DNA of 64,000 bases. It comes from Streptomyces justiciae. GTDB taxonomy: Bacteria; Actinomycetota; Actinomycetes; Streptomycetales; Streptomycetaceae. The DNA lies in contig NZ_JADDXU010000026.1 in NCBI RefSeq assembly GCF_015163075.1, positions 50,942-114,941 of the forward strand. The letters run 5' to 3'. The translations under genes were made by a program, and so were the position numbers. This document shows, one piece after another, positions 17,378-26,898 of the stretch (position 1 is its first letter; each line of letters opens with the position of its first letter). The notes below the pieces were generated by a model. It was not told where the DNA came from. It saw only the letters and a program-made list of their open reading frames with translations, and searched no databases.

Positions 17378-19777
17378 TCAGCCCCTCAGGTCCACCAGCA
17401 GCGGCGGCGCGTGCTCCCCCTTCACCGTGGTCAGGGACAGCACGGCGTGCCCCGGCGGCACCGCGTGCGCCAGTTCGGACGCGGACCAGCGCTCCCGCTC
17501 CACCTGGCGGACGGTGACCGCCTCCGTGGTCACGGCCTTGCCGGTGACCAGCTTGCGCAGGGAGTGCATGAGCCGGGTCATCGGCTGGTCGGCGAAGACG
17601 GTGTGCTGGGCGACGTCCTTGGTCTCCACCCACTCCGTGCCCCAGGCCTCGGCGAAGCGGCTGCCGTCCCAGGTCGTCACCCCGGACAGCGCCATCCGGC
17701 AGCCGACCGCCCCGTACAGCGGCCCGTGCAGGGCCTCGGGGACGTCGGAGACCGAGCGCAGCGCCAGCACCACGCCGGCGTTCTGCGAGCGCAGCCGCTG
17801 GATGCGGCGCAGCGAGCCGGGCGTGACGGTGCCGGTGGCGTCGTCGAGGACGAGGCTCACGAAGTGGTCGCGGGCGCCTTCCTGCTCCTGGGCCACCCGC
17901 GCGAACTGGGCCAGCACGAGCCGGGTGATCAGCCGCGCGGCCTCCTCGTGGCCGTGCCGGGGCAGGTCGATGCGGACCCGGAGCGGGTGGTGGGCGACGG
18001 CGCGCAGGGAGAACGGGCGGATGGTGTCGCCGCCGGAGCCGAAGAAGCCGTCGAACGCGGGCCGGTCCAGCAGGGCGAGCCGGTCGGCCAGCGCCGGGCC
18101 GGGGTCGCCGGGGGTGCCGGTCTGCCGGACGCGGGCGTCCAGCTCACGGCGCATCGCCGCGTGGCGGTCGTCGGTGAGCCGCGCGCGGAGGTCGGCGAGG
18201 CCGGCGGGGTCCCCTTCGAGCAGTTCGCGCAGGACGGGCAGGGTCGGGAAGCGCCCGTAGGCGGCCCGGTAGGGGCCCAGCAGTTGGGCGAGGGGGCGTA
18301 CGGCGCGCTCGGCGCCCACGGTGTCGAGGTCGCCGGCCAGTGCCTCGGCGAGGAACCCGGCGGCCTCGTCGGGGTCGTCGACCTCGGCGTAGGGGTCGAG
18401 GTCGTGCACGGAGGCGGGGTCGCCGACGCGGACCACCACGTCGTAGGCGGAGTCGGGCCCGAGCGGCGTCCCCGCGCCGCACACCACGACGACGGCGCAG
18501 CTTCCGGTGAGGGCCTGGAGCGTCAGGGACTCGGCCACCGGGGCGATCACCTGCCGGGTCTTGCCGGCGCCGGACGGGCCGACGACCAGCAGTGAGGTGC
18601 GCAGGGTATCCGGTCCGAGGGCGGCGCCGACCCCGCCGTACGCCAGCGGTGTGCGTTCGGCCTCGGCCCAGCGGCCGATGCGGACCTGGCCGGTGAGCAG
18701 GTCGTGCCGGGCGGCGCGGTGGGCGAGGTCGCGGGCGCCGGAGGGGTGGGTGAAGGCGGCGGCGCCCTGTCGGAGCACCGTGTCCGTGAAGTCGGCGAGC
18801 CGGCCGAGGCGGCGGGCCCGCGTCCAGCCGTGCTCGATGCGGGCGCAGTCCACGTCGTTCATCCGCCCGGCGAGCAGCTCACCGGCGAGCAGGTCGGCGA
18901 CCTGGTACTGGCCGGCCTCACGCAGCTCGGGCCAGCGGGCCCGGGGCTGCTCGGCGACGACGCCCAGGTCCTGGCCGTGCGCGGCGCGGCGGCGGTCGGC
19001 GAGCCAGGTGCGGGCGAGGGGAAGCCAGCCGCCGAGGCGGGCGAAGGGCCACAGGACGAGGACGACGACGGCGGTGTCGAGCAGTTGCTTGGAGGGCGAG
19101 CCGTACACCCCGTACCCGTCGGTGATCAGCACGAGCAGGGAGAACAGCGGGGTGACGACGGGCACGGGGTCCCAGCCGACGACGGGAAAGGCGTCCGGGA
19201 AGACGAAGCTGAGCGCGATCAGGGCGCCCAGGGCGGCGATGAGGGCCCGCGCGGGCTGGGCCTTGCGGCCGACGAAGTGCCGGGCGACGACGGCCCAGCC
19301 GCCGAGCCGGATCACCAGGTACACGAGCAGGGCGAAGGAGAGGCCGCTGTAGACCTCCAGCGCCTCCACGCCGGGGTACGGGACCGACCGTCCCGTCAGC
19401 TCCTTGGGCGTGGCCAGCGTGCCGCCCCACCACCAGTCGTCCGGCGTGAACAGCCGCAGCACGGTGAACTCGTACGGCACCTCGCCGCGTCGCCAGAAGG
19501 ACCAGAACACGATGCCGACGACGAGCGGGATCAGCATGCCCGCCACGGTCACCGGGGAGAGCCGCTCGGCCTTCCGCGCCGCCTTCGGCCGCACGTATCC
19601 GAACCGCCAGATGCCCGGCTCGGCCTCGGGCCGCTTCTCGTTCAGCCAGTTGGCCACCACCGCGCCCGGGCTCTGCCCCGGCTGCGGCGGCACCCTCGGC
19701 ACGTCCGGTGGCCCCGCCGGACGGGGCACCGGGTTCGCATGCGTACCCCGCGCGTCCTGCGTCCCGTCGCTGTCCAT
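17378..19777 (-). CDS. Membrane-anchored ATPase of the TraD/VirD4-FtsK type
   Basis: 799-residue protein with a Pro-rich cytoplasmic N-terminus, four or so membrane segments between about residues 75 and 235, then a large ATPase domain. Walker A is VVGPSGAGKTRQ and Walker B is VSLVLDDATG. The organisation resembles coupling ATPases of conjugation systems, but no other conjugation genes are nearby and it appears to be a fixed chromosomal gene. I chose the ATG at 19,777 because GGGAGCAGGGG precedes it; a GTG 33 bases upstream is possible. Substrate (DNA or protein) and role are unknown. Confidence 0.72.
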   Translation of the reverse strand: MDSDGTQDARGTHANPVPRPAGPPDVPRVPPQPGQSPGAVVANWLNEKRPEAEPGIWRFGYVRPKAARKAERLSPVTVAGMLIPLVVGIVFWSFWRRGEVPYEFTVLRLFTPDDWWWGGTLATPKELTGRSVPYPGVEALEVYSGLSFALLVYLVIRLGGWAVVARHFVGRKAQPARALIAALGALIALSFVFPDAFPVVGWDPVPVVTPLFSLLVLITDGYGVYGSPSKQLLDTAVVVLVLWPFARLGGWLPLARTWLADRRRAAHGQDLGVVAEQPRARWPELREAGQYQVADLLAGELLAGRMNDVDCARIEHGWTRARRLGRLADFTDTVLRQGAAAFTHPSGARDLAHRAARHDLLTGQVRIGRWAEAERTPLAYGGVGAALGPDTLRTSLLVVGPSGAGKTRQVIAPVAESLTLQALTGSCAVVVVCGAGTPLGPDSAYDVVVRVGDPASVHDLDPYAEVDDPDEAAGFLAEALAGDLDTVGAERAVRPLAQLLGPYRAAYGRFPTLPVLRELLEGDPAGLADLRARLTDDRHAAMRRELDARVRQTGTPGDPGPALADRLALLDRPAFDGFFGSGGDTIRPFSLRAVAHHPLRVRIDLPRHGHEEAARLITRLVLAQFARVAQEQEGARDHFVSLVLDDATGTVTPGSLRRIQRLRSQNAGVVLALRSVSDVPEALHGPLYGAVGCRMALSGVTTWDGSRFAEAWGTEWVETKDVAQHTVFADQPMTRLMHSLRKLVTGKAVTTEAVTVRQVERERWSASELAHAVPPGHAVLSLTTVKGEHAPPLLVDLRG

Positions 19778-20063
19778 CGCCCCTGCTCCCTGACCAGCCG
19801 TTCCGTCCACCGTCAGCGGTCAATCTAACGCCCTGGCAAGGGGAGTTCACCGCTTACGCGGCCGGGGTCCACGGAGCGGACGGGCGGGCGCGCCGGCCCA
19901 CCGACCGGCGGCGCTATGTCCACCACGGACAAACCCGCCCCCCTGACACCGCCCACATGGAGCATGCCCACCCCCCGCTCCCCGCCCTAGCCTGCGAGAA
20001 AAGAGACATGCGTCCGCAAGACGTTCGGTAAGACCCCGTACGCCACACCCCCAGGAGCCCCTC

Positions 20064-21398
20064 ATGAGCGCACTTCCGCAGGAGCGCCGGATCGTCACCG
20101 CCATCCCCGGCCCGAAGTCGCAGGAGCTGCAGGCCCGCCGCCTCGAAGCGGTCGCGCAGGGCGTGGGCTCGGTGCTGCCCGTGTTCACCGCGCGGGCCGG
20201 CGGCGGCATCATCGAGGACGTCGACGGCAACCGGCTCATCGACTTCGGTTCCGGCATCGCGGTGACCAGCGTCGGCGCCTCCGCCGAGGCCGTCGTACGC
20301 CGCGCGAGCGCCCAGCTGGCCGACTTCACCCACACCTGTTTCATGGTCACCCCGTACGAGGGCTACGTGGAGGTCGCCGAGGCCCTCGCCGAGCTCACCC
20401 CGGGTGACCACGCCAAGAAGAGCGCCCTGTTCAACTCCGGCGCCGAGGCCGTCGAGAACGCCGTCAAGATCGCGCGTGCGTACACCAAGCGCCAGGCCGT
20501 GGTGGTGTTCGACCACGGGTACCACGGGCGCACCAACCTCACCATGGCGCTGACCGCGAAGAACATGCCGTACAAGCACGGCTTCGGGCCCTTCGCCCCC
20601 GAGGTGTACCGCGTGCCGGTCGCCTACGGCTACCGCTGGCCGACCGGCGCCGAGAACGCCGGCCCCGAGGCCGCCGCGCAGGCCATCGACCAGATCACCA
20701 AGCAGGTCGGCCCGGACAACGTCGCCGCGATCATCATCGAGCCGGTGCTGGGTGAAGGCGGCTTCATCGAGCCTGCCAAGGGCTTCCTGCCGGCCATCCG
20801 GCAGTTCGCCGCCGACAACGGCATCGTCTTCGTCGCCGATGAGATCCAGTCCGGTTTCTGCCGCACCGGGCAGTGGTTCGCCTGCGAGGACGAGGGCATC
20901 GTCCCGGACCTGATCACCACCGCCAAGGGCATCGCGGGCGGTCTGCCGCTCGCCGCCGTCACCGGCCGCGCCGAGATCATGGACGCCGCGCACGCCGGTG
21001 GCCTGGGCGGCACGTACGGCGGCAACCCGGTCGCCTGCGCCGGTGCGCTCGGCTCCATCGAGACGATGAAGGAGCTCGACCTCAACGCCAGGGCGAAGAA
21101 CATCGAGGCGATCATGAAGGCCCGCCTCGGCGCCATGGCCGAGAAGTTCGACCTCATCGGTGACGTGCGGGGTCGCGGCGCCATGATCGCCATCGAACTC
21201 GTCAAGGACCGCGCCACCAAGGAGCCGAACCCCGAGGCCACCGCCGCGCTCGCCAAGGCCTGCCACCAGGAGGGCCTGCTGGTCCTCACCTGTGGCACCT
21301 ACGGCAACGTGCTGCGCTTCCTGCCCCCGCTCGTCATCGGCGAGGACCTCCTCAACGAGGGCCTCGACATCATCGAGCAGGCCTTCGCCCGCATCTGA
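20064..21398 (+). CDS. gabT: 4-aminobutyrate aminotransferase
   Basis: 444-residue class III PLP aminotransferase. FNSGAEAVENAVKIAR and VFDHGYHGRTN bind the cofactor phosphate, FVADEIQSGFCRTG is the class III signature, and TTAKGIAGGLPLAA holds the PLP lysine. It converts GABA and 2-oxoglutarate to succinate semialdehyde and glutamate. ATG follows AGGAG. In the proposed Streptomyces polyamine route, GABA released from gamma-glutamyl-polyamines is consumed by GabT, so it belongs functionally with the puuB-pot-puuC operon to the right. A poly-T run at about 21,433-21,440 may mark a termination point. Confidence 0.92.
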   Translation: MSALPQERRIVTAIPGPKSQELQARRLEAVAQGVGSVLPVFTARAGGGIIEDVDGNRLIDFGSGIAVTSVGASAEAVVRRASAQLADFTHTCFMVTPYEGYVEVAEALAELTPGDHAKKSALFNSGAEAVENAVKIARAYTKRQAVVVFDHGYHGRTNLTMALTAKNMPYKHGFGPFAPEVYRVPVAYGYRWPTGAENAGPEAAAQAIDQITKQVGPDNVAAIIIEPVLGEGGFIEPAKGFLPAIRQFAADNGIVFVADEIQSGFCRTGQWFACEDEGIVPDLITTAKGIAGGLPLAAVTGRAEIMDAAHAGGLGGTYGGNPVACAGALGSIETMKELDLNARAKNIEAIMKARLGAMAEKFDLIGDVRGRGAMIAIELVKDRATKEPNPEATAALAKACHQEGLLVLTCGTYGNVLRFLPPLVIGEDLLNEGLDIIEQAFARI

Positions 21399-21584
21399 GG
21401 CGATCGTCCGGGCGATCATCCGGGGCGAAACCTCTTTTTTCACAGCCGCCCCTGGCGTGAACGCACAGCGGATTCCGGGTCTGGGGCGGCCGACGGCAGA
21501 GGGTGTGAAGAAGGTGTGCGGGGTGCATGGCAGGACTCGATTCCGGCTGTCGTACCCCCACTCGCTGCCGTAGGTTCTACCCAG

Positions 21585-22436
21585 ATGAGAGATACACCCC
21601 GCCCACAGGGGACTGTGGGCGACATCAGGCCGGGGCCTCCCCAGCTTCGACCTGGTCGTGCCCTCGCGCACACAACCGGAGCCTCCGGCTCCGGATCTCC
21701 TCACCGATCGGACGGTCACGCGCCCCAAACCCCCCGGGGCGCGCGACGATCCGGTCCGGACGGCCGCCCCGGAACCACCCCCCCTGTTCCGGGGCGGCCG
21801 ACCTCCTTCTTTCTCCTCCTCCTTCTCGGGCTTCCGGCCCTCCTCTTCGCGCTGATCACCTGGCAGGTCGTGGCCGACGGCCCCCTGCTCGGCCTGGACG
21901 AGCGCGTCAGCCGCGCCCTCCTCCACCCGGACCGCGCCTCCGCACTCCTCGCCGACCTGGGCAACATCCAGGTGGCCGTCCCGATCCTCGCCGTCGTCCT
22001 GGTCTACGTCGCTCTGCGCGCCCGGCGTACTGGTACAGACCGCTGGTGGGTGGCGCCCGCCGCCGGGGCCCTCCTGATGGCCCTGGTCCCGGCGCTGATC
22101 ATCCCGCTCAAGGAACTCACCGCCCGCCACGGCACCCACGTCATGCCGCCCGGCCCCGGCTACTACCCCTCGGGCCACACCGCCACGGCCGCCGTCGCCT
22201 ACGGCACCGCGACGCTGCTGCTCCTGCCGTGGCTCCGGACCGCCTGGGCCCGCCGCACCCTCGTCGCGCTCTGCGCCCTCGCCGTGCTCGGCGTCTCGTT
22301 CGGGCTGGTCCGGCGCGGATATCACTGGCCGCTGGACGTCGTCGCGAGCTGGTTCCTGTGTGCGGTACTGCTCGGGTCGCTGTGGGTCTTCCTCAACCGG
22401 CAGCGACGATCCACCCCTTCCGCGGAACACTCCTGA
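21585..22436 (+). CDS. PAP2-family membrane phosphatase
   Basis: About 283 residues. A long polar, Pro/Gly-rich N-terminus precedes five or six membrane helices. Phosphatase motifs are KELTARHG (C1, incomplete), YYPSGHTATAA (C2) and RRGYHWPLDVVASW (C3). Family members dephosphorylate membrane lipids such as phosphatidic acid or undecaprenyl diphosphate. CTGTCG and TAGGTT (21,547-21,552 and 21,571-21,576, 18 bases apart) would place the transcript start at or next to the ATG at 21,585, so this may be a leaderless mRNA. An earlier in-frame start at 21,516 would lie upstream of that promoter. The 3' end overlaps the convergent GIY-YIG gene by 44 bases. Confidence 0.78.
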   Translation: MRDTPRPQGTVGDIRPGPPQLRPGRALAHTTGASGSGSPHRSDGHAPQTPRGARRSGPDGRPGTTPPVPGRPTSFFLLLLLGLPALLFALITWQVVADGPLLGLDERVSRALLHPDRASALLADLGNIQVAVPILAVVLVYVALRARRTGTDRWWVAPAAGALLMALVPALIIPLKELTARHGTHVMPPGPGYYPSGHTATAAVAYGTATLLLLPWLRTAWARRTLVALCALAVLGVSFGLVRRGYHWPLDVVASWFLCAVLLGSLWVFLNRQRRSTPSAEHS

Positions 22437-22890
22437 CCAGCCCGCGTTCCCTGAGCACCTTGTAGGCACGCTCACCCACCCACACCGCCACGCCTTCCGA
22501 CGCGGCGAGCTTCCTGGGGCTCGGCAGCCGTTCGCCCGGGAGCATGCGGCCCGCCGTGATGTCGGCGCAGAGCCGGTCGGCCAGCCGGGTCCAGATCTCC
22601 TCGGGGCGGCCGTTGTACGTGTCGTTGTGGCGGGGTCGCTCCGCCCTGATGGCCTGGCGCTCCGCCTCTTCCGCGTCGGCCGGGTACTCGATCCTGATGC
22701 CGATGACATCGGGACCCCACGGCTTGTCGCGCAGGTGGGTGCGGACTCGGGTGAGCGGACACGTGGAGATACCGACGTACAGCAGGCCCTCGACGCCGTA
22801 GAGGCGGTACAGCGCCGTCCCGCGCCCCGCGTACAGGCTGCCTTCCTCGTCGAACAGGCCGCGCAGGAACTGGCTGTCTATGTCGGTCAT
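22393..22890 (-). CDS. GIY-YIG domain fused to GntR-type winged helix
   Basis: 165 residues with two domains. Residues about 25-85 resemble a GIY-YIG nuclease fold (LYRLYGVEGLLYVGIS, then RVRTHL and a C-terminal Glu-rich helix ending RHN). Residues about 98-163 form a GntR winged helix (LPGERLPSPRKLAASEGV, KVLRERGLVRSVPRKGW). The GIY and YIG tripeptides are represented by LYRLY and LYVGIS. It may be a DNA-binding protein with a retained or vestigial nuclease domain. It stands alone, convergent to the PAP2 gene. No function is assigned. Confidence 0.7.
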   Translation of the reverse strand: MTDIDSQFLRGLFDEEGSLYAGRGTALYRLYGVEGLLYVGISTCPLTRVRTHLRDKPWGPDVIGIRIEYPADAEEAERQAIRAERPRHNDTYNGRPEEIWTRLADRLCADITAGRMLPGERLPSPRKLAASEGVAVWVGERAYKVLRERGLVRSVPRKGWIVAAG

Positions 22891-23110
22891 ACGGCCCGGC
22901 TCCTTCGCGTCGTCGCGATTCCGGCCGTATCAAAGTAGTCGTCCAGAGGCAGTCCGGGACCGCCTCTTCGAGCAGTTGTCCGCGTCGGCCGCACGGGCGG
23001 CCGACGAGATGTCGGACGAAGGACGCGCGAAGGGGCGTCACGGTGTCACGGTGTGGTGTCGGGAAGGGGGAGTGCGACAGCCCGCGTGACAGTGCGCCCG
23101 TCCGGCCGAG

Positions 23111-23563
23111 TCAGCCTTCGTCGTCCGTGGCCAGCCCGGCCGCCGCCTCGTGCATCGCCAGTTCGAGGAGCGCCGGGTCGGTGAGGGTGCCGGAGCCGTC
23201 GGGCGGGACCAGCCAGCGGACCCCGCCGGTGGAGCGTCCGGGATACGGCACGACGATCCAGGTGCCCGCACCGGCTGTGCGGATGCCGGTGCCGACCCAG
23301 CGCGCGGCCGTGCCGGGTGGCACCAGGAATCCCATCCGCGCGTCACCGAAGTCGACCAGCACCGGGCCGGGCTGGTCGATGATGCGGGTGAGGACGTCGA
23401 GCGTGGGATAGCCGAGCTCGCCCGGCAGGATGAGCACGTCCCAGGCTTTACCGGCGGGCAGCAACGCGACCCCGAGGGGGTTGCGTTCCCACTCCCAGCG
23501 GCAGGCCTCGGGATCCGGAGCCACGGATGCCAGCCACTCGACCGCCGTCTTCGCCCCAGTCAT
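23111..23563 (-). CDS. Conserved hypothetical protein, 150 aa
   Basis: ATG at 23,563 follows GGGAGG. The soluble 150-residue product starts MTGAKTAVEWLASVAPDPEA and has no signal peptide or membrane helix. Pro and Gly are frequent (LLPAGKAWDVLILPGELGYP, FLVPPGTAARWVGTGI). It resembles single-copy Streptomyces proteins of unknown function with a fold related to the N-terminus of bifunctional primase/polymerases, but I cannot confirm that. It lies just downstream of puuB on the same strand (139-base gap) and may be independently transcribed. Confidence 0.65.
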   Translation of the reverse strand: MTGAKTAVEWLASVAPDPEACRWEWERNPLGVALLPAGKAWDVLILPGELGYPTLDVLTRIIDQPGPVLVDFGDARMGFLVPPGTAARWVGTGIRTAGAGTWIVVPYPGRSTGGVRWLVPPDGSGTLTDPALLELAMHEAAAGLATDDEG

Positions 23564-23702
23564 GAGGGGACCTCCCTTTCCTACGTGGACGCGGAGCGCG
23601 TCACGAGGGAGAGGGAGGTCCTGGGCGGGCATTACGCGGGTTTCGGCACCTCGTTGAAGTGAACTGGATCACACGCCGAATGCGCCCCCGTGAGAACGGG
23701 CG

Positions 23703-25130
23703 TCAGCTGTCGAAGCCCAGGCCCAGCCGGTCCATGGTCTTCAGCCACAGGTTGCGCCGGCCGCCGTGCGAGTCCGCCCGCGCCAGCGACCACTTGGTCA
23801 GCGCGATGCCGGTCCAGGCGAACGGCTCGGGCGGGAACGGCAGCGGCTTCTTGCGGACCATCTCGAGCGAGGTCCGCTCGGTGGTCTCCCCCGCGAGCAG
23901 GTCCAGCATCACGTCCGCGCCGAACCTGGTCGCGCCGACCCCGAGGCCCGTATAGCCGGCCGCGTAGGCGACGTTGCCGTGGTGGGCGGTGCCGAAGAAC
24001 GCCGAGAAGCGCGAGCAGGTGTCGATCGCGCCGCCCCACGCGTGCGTGAAGCGGACGCCCTCCAGCTGCGGGAAGCAGGTGAAGAAGTGGTCGGCGAGCT
24101 TGGCGTAGGTCTCCGGCCGGTCGTCGTACTCGGCGCGGACCCGGCCACCGTACTGGTAGACGGCGTCGTAACCGCCCCACAGGATCCGGTTGTCGGCGGA
24201 GAGCCGGAAGTAGTGGAACTGGTTGGCCGAGTCCCCGAGGCCCTGCCGGTTCTGCCAGCCGATCTCCTTGAGCTGCTCGTCGGTGAGCGGCTCGGTCATC
24301 AGCGCGTAGTCGTAGACCGGGACGGTGTACGACCGCACGCGCTTGACCAGGTTGGGGAAGATGTTGGTGCCGAGCGCGACCTTGCGGGCCCGAACCGACC
24401 CGTAGGGGGTGCGTACGGCCATGCCGGCGCCGTACGGCTTCAGCGTCAGGGCGGGGGTGTGCTCGTAGACGCGGACGCCGAGTTGCACGCAGGCCCGCTT
24501 CAACCCCCAGGCGAGTTTCGCCGGGTTGAGCATGGCGACGCCCCGGCGGTCGTACAGCCCCGCCTGGAAGGTCGGCGAGTCGACCTGCTCGCGCACCGCG
24601 TCCGCGTCCAGGAACTCGACGCCCTCGGCGAGGCCCTGGCGCTGCATCTCCTCGTACCAGTCGCGCAGTTCCCACGCCTGGTAGGTCTCGGTGGCGACGT
24701 CGATCTCGCCGGTGCGCTCGAAGTCGCAGTCGAGGGAGTAGCGGGCGACCGCCTGCTCGATCTCGTCGAGGTTGCGGGCGCCCAGCTCCTCCAGCTTGTG
24801 GATCTCGTCCGGCCAGCGGGTCAGCCCGTTGCCCAGACCGTGGGTGAGGGAGGCGGCGCAGAAGCCGCCGTTGCGGCCCGAGGCGGCCCAGCCCACCTCG
24901 CGGCCCTCCAGCAGGACCACGTCCCGCTGCGGGTCGCGCTCCTTGGCGAGGAGCGCGGTCCACAGTCCGCTGTAGCCGCCGCCGACGACCAGCAGATCGC
25001 AGGTCTCGGGGCCGGTGAGGGCGGGCTCGGGGTGGGGCTTGCCGGGGTCGTCCAGCCAGTACGGGACCGGCTGGGCTTCGGAAAGTGCCTTGATCGAATG
25101 ACTGCCACGGCTCATGGCGCTTGGGGCCAT
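23703..25130 (-). CDS. FAD-dependent oxidoreductase, PuuB-like gamma-glutamyl-polyamine oxidase
   Basis: 475-residue DAO-family flavoenzyme. LLVVGGGYSGLWTALLA binds FAD; GRNGGFCAASLTHGLGNG and YAAGYTGLGVGATRFGADV are conserved in the PuuB/YurR group. It would oxidise gamma-glutamyl-putrescine to the aldehyde with release of ammonia and hydrogen peroxide. GGGAG precedes the ATG. It is the last gene of puuC-potD-potA-potB-potC-puuB, 37 bases after potC. From memory the gene order matches the S. coelicolor SCO5666-SCO5671 region proposed for polyamine use; this was not checked here. Confidence 0.8.
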   Translation of the reverse strand: MAPSAMSRGSHSIKALSEAQPVPYWLDDPGKPHPEPALTGPETCDLLVVGGGYSGLWTALLAKERDPQRDVVLLEGREVGWAASGRNGGFCAASLTHGLGNGLTRWPDEIHKLEELGARNLDEIEQAVARYSLDCDFERTGEIDVATETYQAWELRDWYEEMQRQGLAEGVEFLDADAVREQVDSPTFQAGLYDRRGVAMLNPAKLAWGLKRACVQLGVRVYEHTPALTLKPYGAGMAVRTPYGSVRARKVALGTNIFPNLVKRVRSYTVPVYDYALMTEPLTDEQLKEIGWQNRQGLGDSANQFHYFRLSADNRILWGGYDAVYQYGGRVRAEYDDRPETYAKLADHFFTCFPQLEGVRFTHAWGGAIDTCSRFSAFFGTAHHGNVAYAAGYTGLGVGATRFGADVMLDLLAGETTERTSLEMVRKKPLPFPPEPFAWTGIALTKWSLARADSHGGRRNLWLKTMDRLGLGFDS

Positions 25131-25167
25131 GATTTCAACTCCCTACAGAGCATTACGCAGTAAAGGC

Positions 25168-25968
25168 TTACGCCTTTTGCTTGTTACGGCGATTGGTGAT
25201 GACCATAGAGGTCAGCACCAGCAGTACGGCGACCAGGAACATGGCCGTACCGATCACATTGATCTGAACGGGCGTACCGCGCTGTGCCGAGCCCCAGACG
25301 AACATGGGGAAGGTGACGGTCGAGCCCGCATTGAAATTGGTGATGATGAAATCGTCGAAGCTGAGCGCGAAAGCCAGCAGCGCGCCCGCCGCGATTCCCG
25401 GTGCCGCGATCGGCAGGGTGACCCTGACGAAGGTCTGGAACGGGCCCGCGTAGAGGTCCTGGGCCGCCTGCTCCAGGCGCGGGTCCATCGACATCACGCG
25501 CGCCTTCACCGCCGTCACGACGAAGCTCAGGCAGAACATGATGTGGGCGATCAGGATCGTCCAGAAGCCCAGCTGCGCGCCCATGTTGAGGAACAGGGTG
25601 AGCAGCGAGGCGGCCATGACGACCTCGGGCATCGCCATCGGCAGGAAGATCAGCGAGTTCACGGCGCCGCGGGCGCGGAACCGGTAGCGGACCAGGGCGA
25701 AGGCGATCATGGTGCCCAGAATGGTGGCGCCGATCGTCGCGAAGGCCGCGATCTGGAGGCTGATCGACAGCGAGCCGCACATGTCGGCGACACCGCACGG
25801 ATCTTTCCAGGCGTCCGTGGAGAACTGCTGCCATTCGTAGTTGAAGCGCCCCTTCGGTTTGTTGAAGGAGAACACCGTGACGACGACGTTCGGCAGCAGC
25901 AGATAACCGAGGGTGAGAAGTCCCGCGATGACGACGAGATTGCGCTTGAGCCAGTTGACGAAGGGCAT
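25168..25968 (-). CDS. potC: Spermidine/putrescine ABC transporter permease (PotC-like)
   Basis: 266-residue permease, six predicted helices, with the EAA-type loop EQAAQDLYAGPFQTF. Its ATG directly abuts the stop of the preceding permease (TAAATG), with no gap. Part of a complete polyamine importer encoded with ATPase and binding protein. The C-terminus is short and basic (TNRRNKQKA). Confidence 0.88.
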   Translation of the reverse strand: MPFVNWLKRNLVVIAGLLTLGYLLLPNVVVTVFSFNKPKGRFNYEWQQFSTDAWKDPCGVADMCGSLSISLQIAAFATIGATILGTMIAFALVRYRFRARGAVNSLIFLPMAMPEVVMAASLLTLFLNMGAQLGFWTILIAHIMFCLSFVVTAVKARVMSMDPRLEQAAQDLYAGPFQTFVRVTLPIAAPGIAAGALLAFALSFDDFIITNFNAGSTVTFPMFVWGSAQRGTPVQINVIGTAMFLVAVLLVLTSMVITNRRNKQKA

Positions 25969-26898
25969 TTAGACCAGATCCTCCGTCCCGGACTTGCGGA
26001 TGTAGACGGTGACCATCACGAGAATGGCGGCCATGAGGATGAAGGACAGTGCCGCGGCCGTCGGGTAGTCCAGAATCCGCAGGAACTGCGACTGGATGAC
26101 GTTTCCGACCATGCGGGTGTCCGTCGAGCCGAGCAGGTCGGCGTTGACGTAGTCACCGGCCGCCGGAATGAACGTCAGCAGCGTGCCGGAGACGACGCCC
26201 GGCATCGACAGCGGGAAGGTCACCTTGCGGAACGTGGTGATCGGCTTGGCGTACAGGTCGCCGGCGGCCTCGTGGAGGCGGGTGTCGATGCGCTCCAGCG
26301 AGGTGTACAGCGGCAGGATCATGAACGGCAGGAAGTTGTACGTCAGACCGCAGACGACCGCCAGCGGGGTGGCCAGCACCCGGTCGCCGGTGGTCCAGCC
26401 GAGCCAGCTGGTGACGTCCAGGACGTGCAGCGAGTTGAGCGCCCCGACGACCGGGCCGCCGTCCGCGAGGATCGTCTTCCACGCGAGGGTGCGGATCAGG
26501 AAGCTGGTGAAGAACGGCGCGATCACCAGGATCATGATCAGGTTCCGCCAGCGGCCCGCCCGGAAGGCGATGAGGTACGCGAGCGGGTAGCCGAGCACCA
26601 GGCAGAGGATCGTCGCCGAGCCGGCGTAGAGGATCGAGCGCAGGTACTGCGGCCAGTACTCGGACAGCGCGTCCCAGTAGGTGGCGAAGTGCCAGGTGAC
26701 CTTGTAGCCCTCCTCCAGGGAGCCCGTCTGCACGGACGTGGAGGCCTGGTAGACCATCGGCAGCGCGAAGAAGACGACCAGCCACAGCATGCCGGGCAGC
26801 AGCAGCCAGTACGGCACGAGCCGGCCGCGCTTGCGCGGGGGCTTCTTCTCCGGTGCGGTCGGGGCGAGAGGCGGCGGCGCCTCGGTGAGCGTCGCCAT
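25969..26898 (-). CDS. potB: Spermidine/putrescine ABC transporter permease (PotB-like)
   Basis: 309-residue permease with a Pro-rich cytoplasmic N-terminus and six predicted helices. The EAA loop is HEAAGDLYAKPITTF. The ATG shares one base with the potA stop (TGATG), showing translational coupling. Forms the heterodimeric channel with the potC product. Confidence 0.88.
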   Translation of the reverse strand: MATLTEAPPPLAPTAPEKKPPRKRGRLVPYWLLLPGMLWLVVFFALPMVYQASTSVQTGSLEEGYKVTWHFATYWDALSEYWPQYLRSILYAGSATILCLVLGYPLAYLIAFRAGRWRNLIMILVIAPFFTSFLIRTLAWKTILADGGPVVGALNSLHVLDVTSWLGWTTGDRVLATPLAVVCGLTYNFLPFMILPLYTSLERIDTRLHEAAGDLYAKPITTFRKVTFPLSMPGVVSGTLLTFIPAAGDYVNADLLGSTDTRMVGNVIQSQFLRILDYPTAAALSFILMAAILVMVTVYIRKSGTEDLV

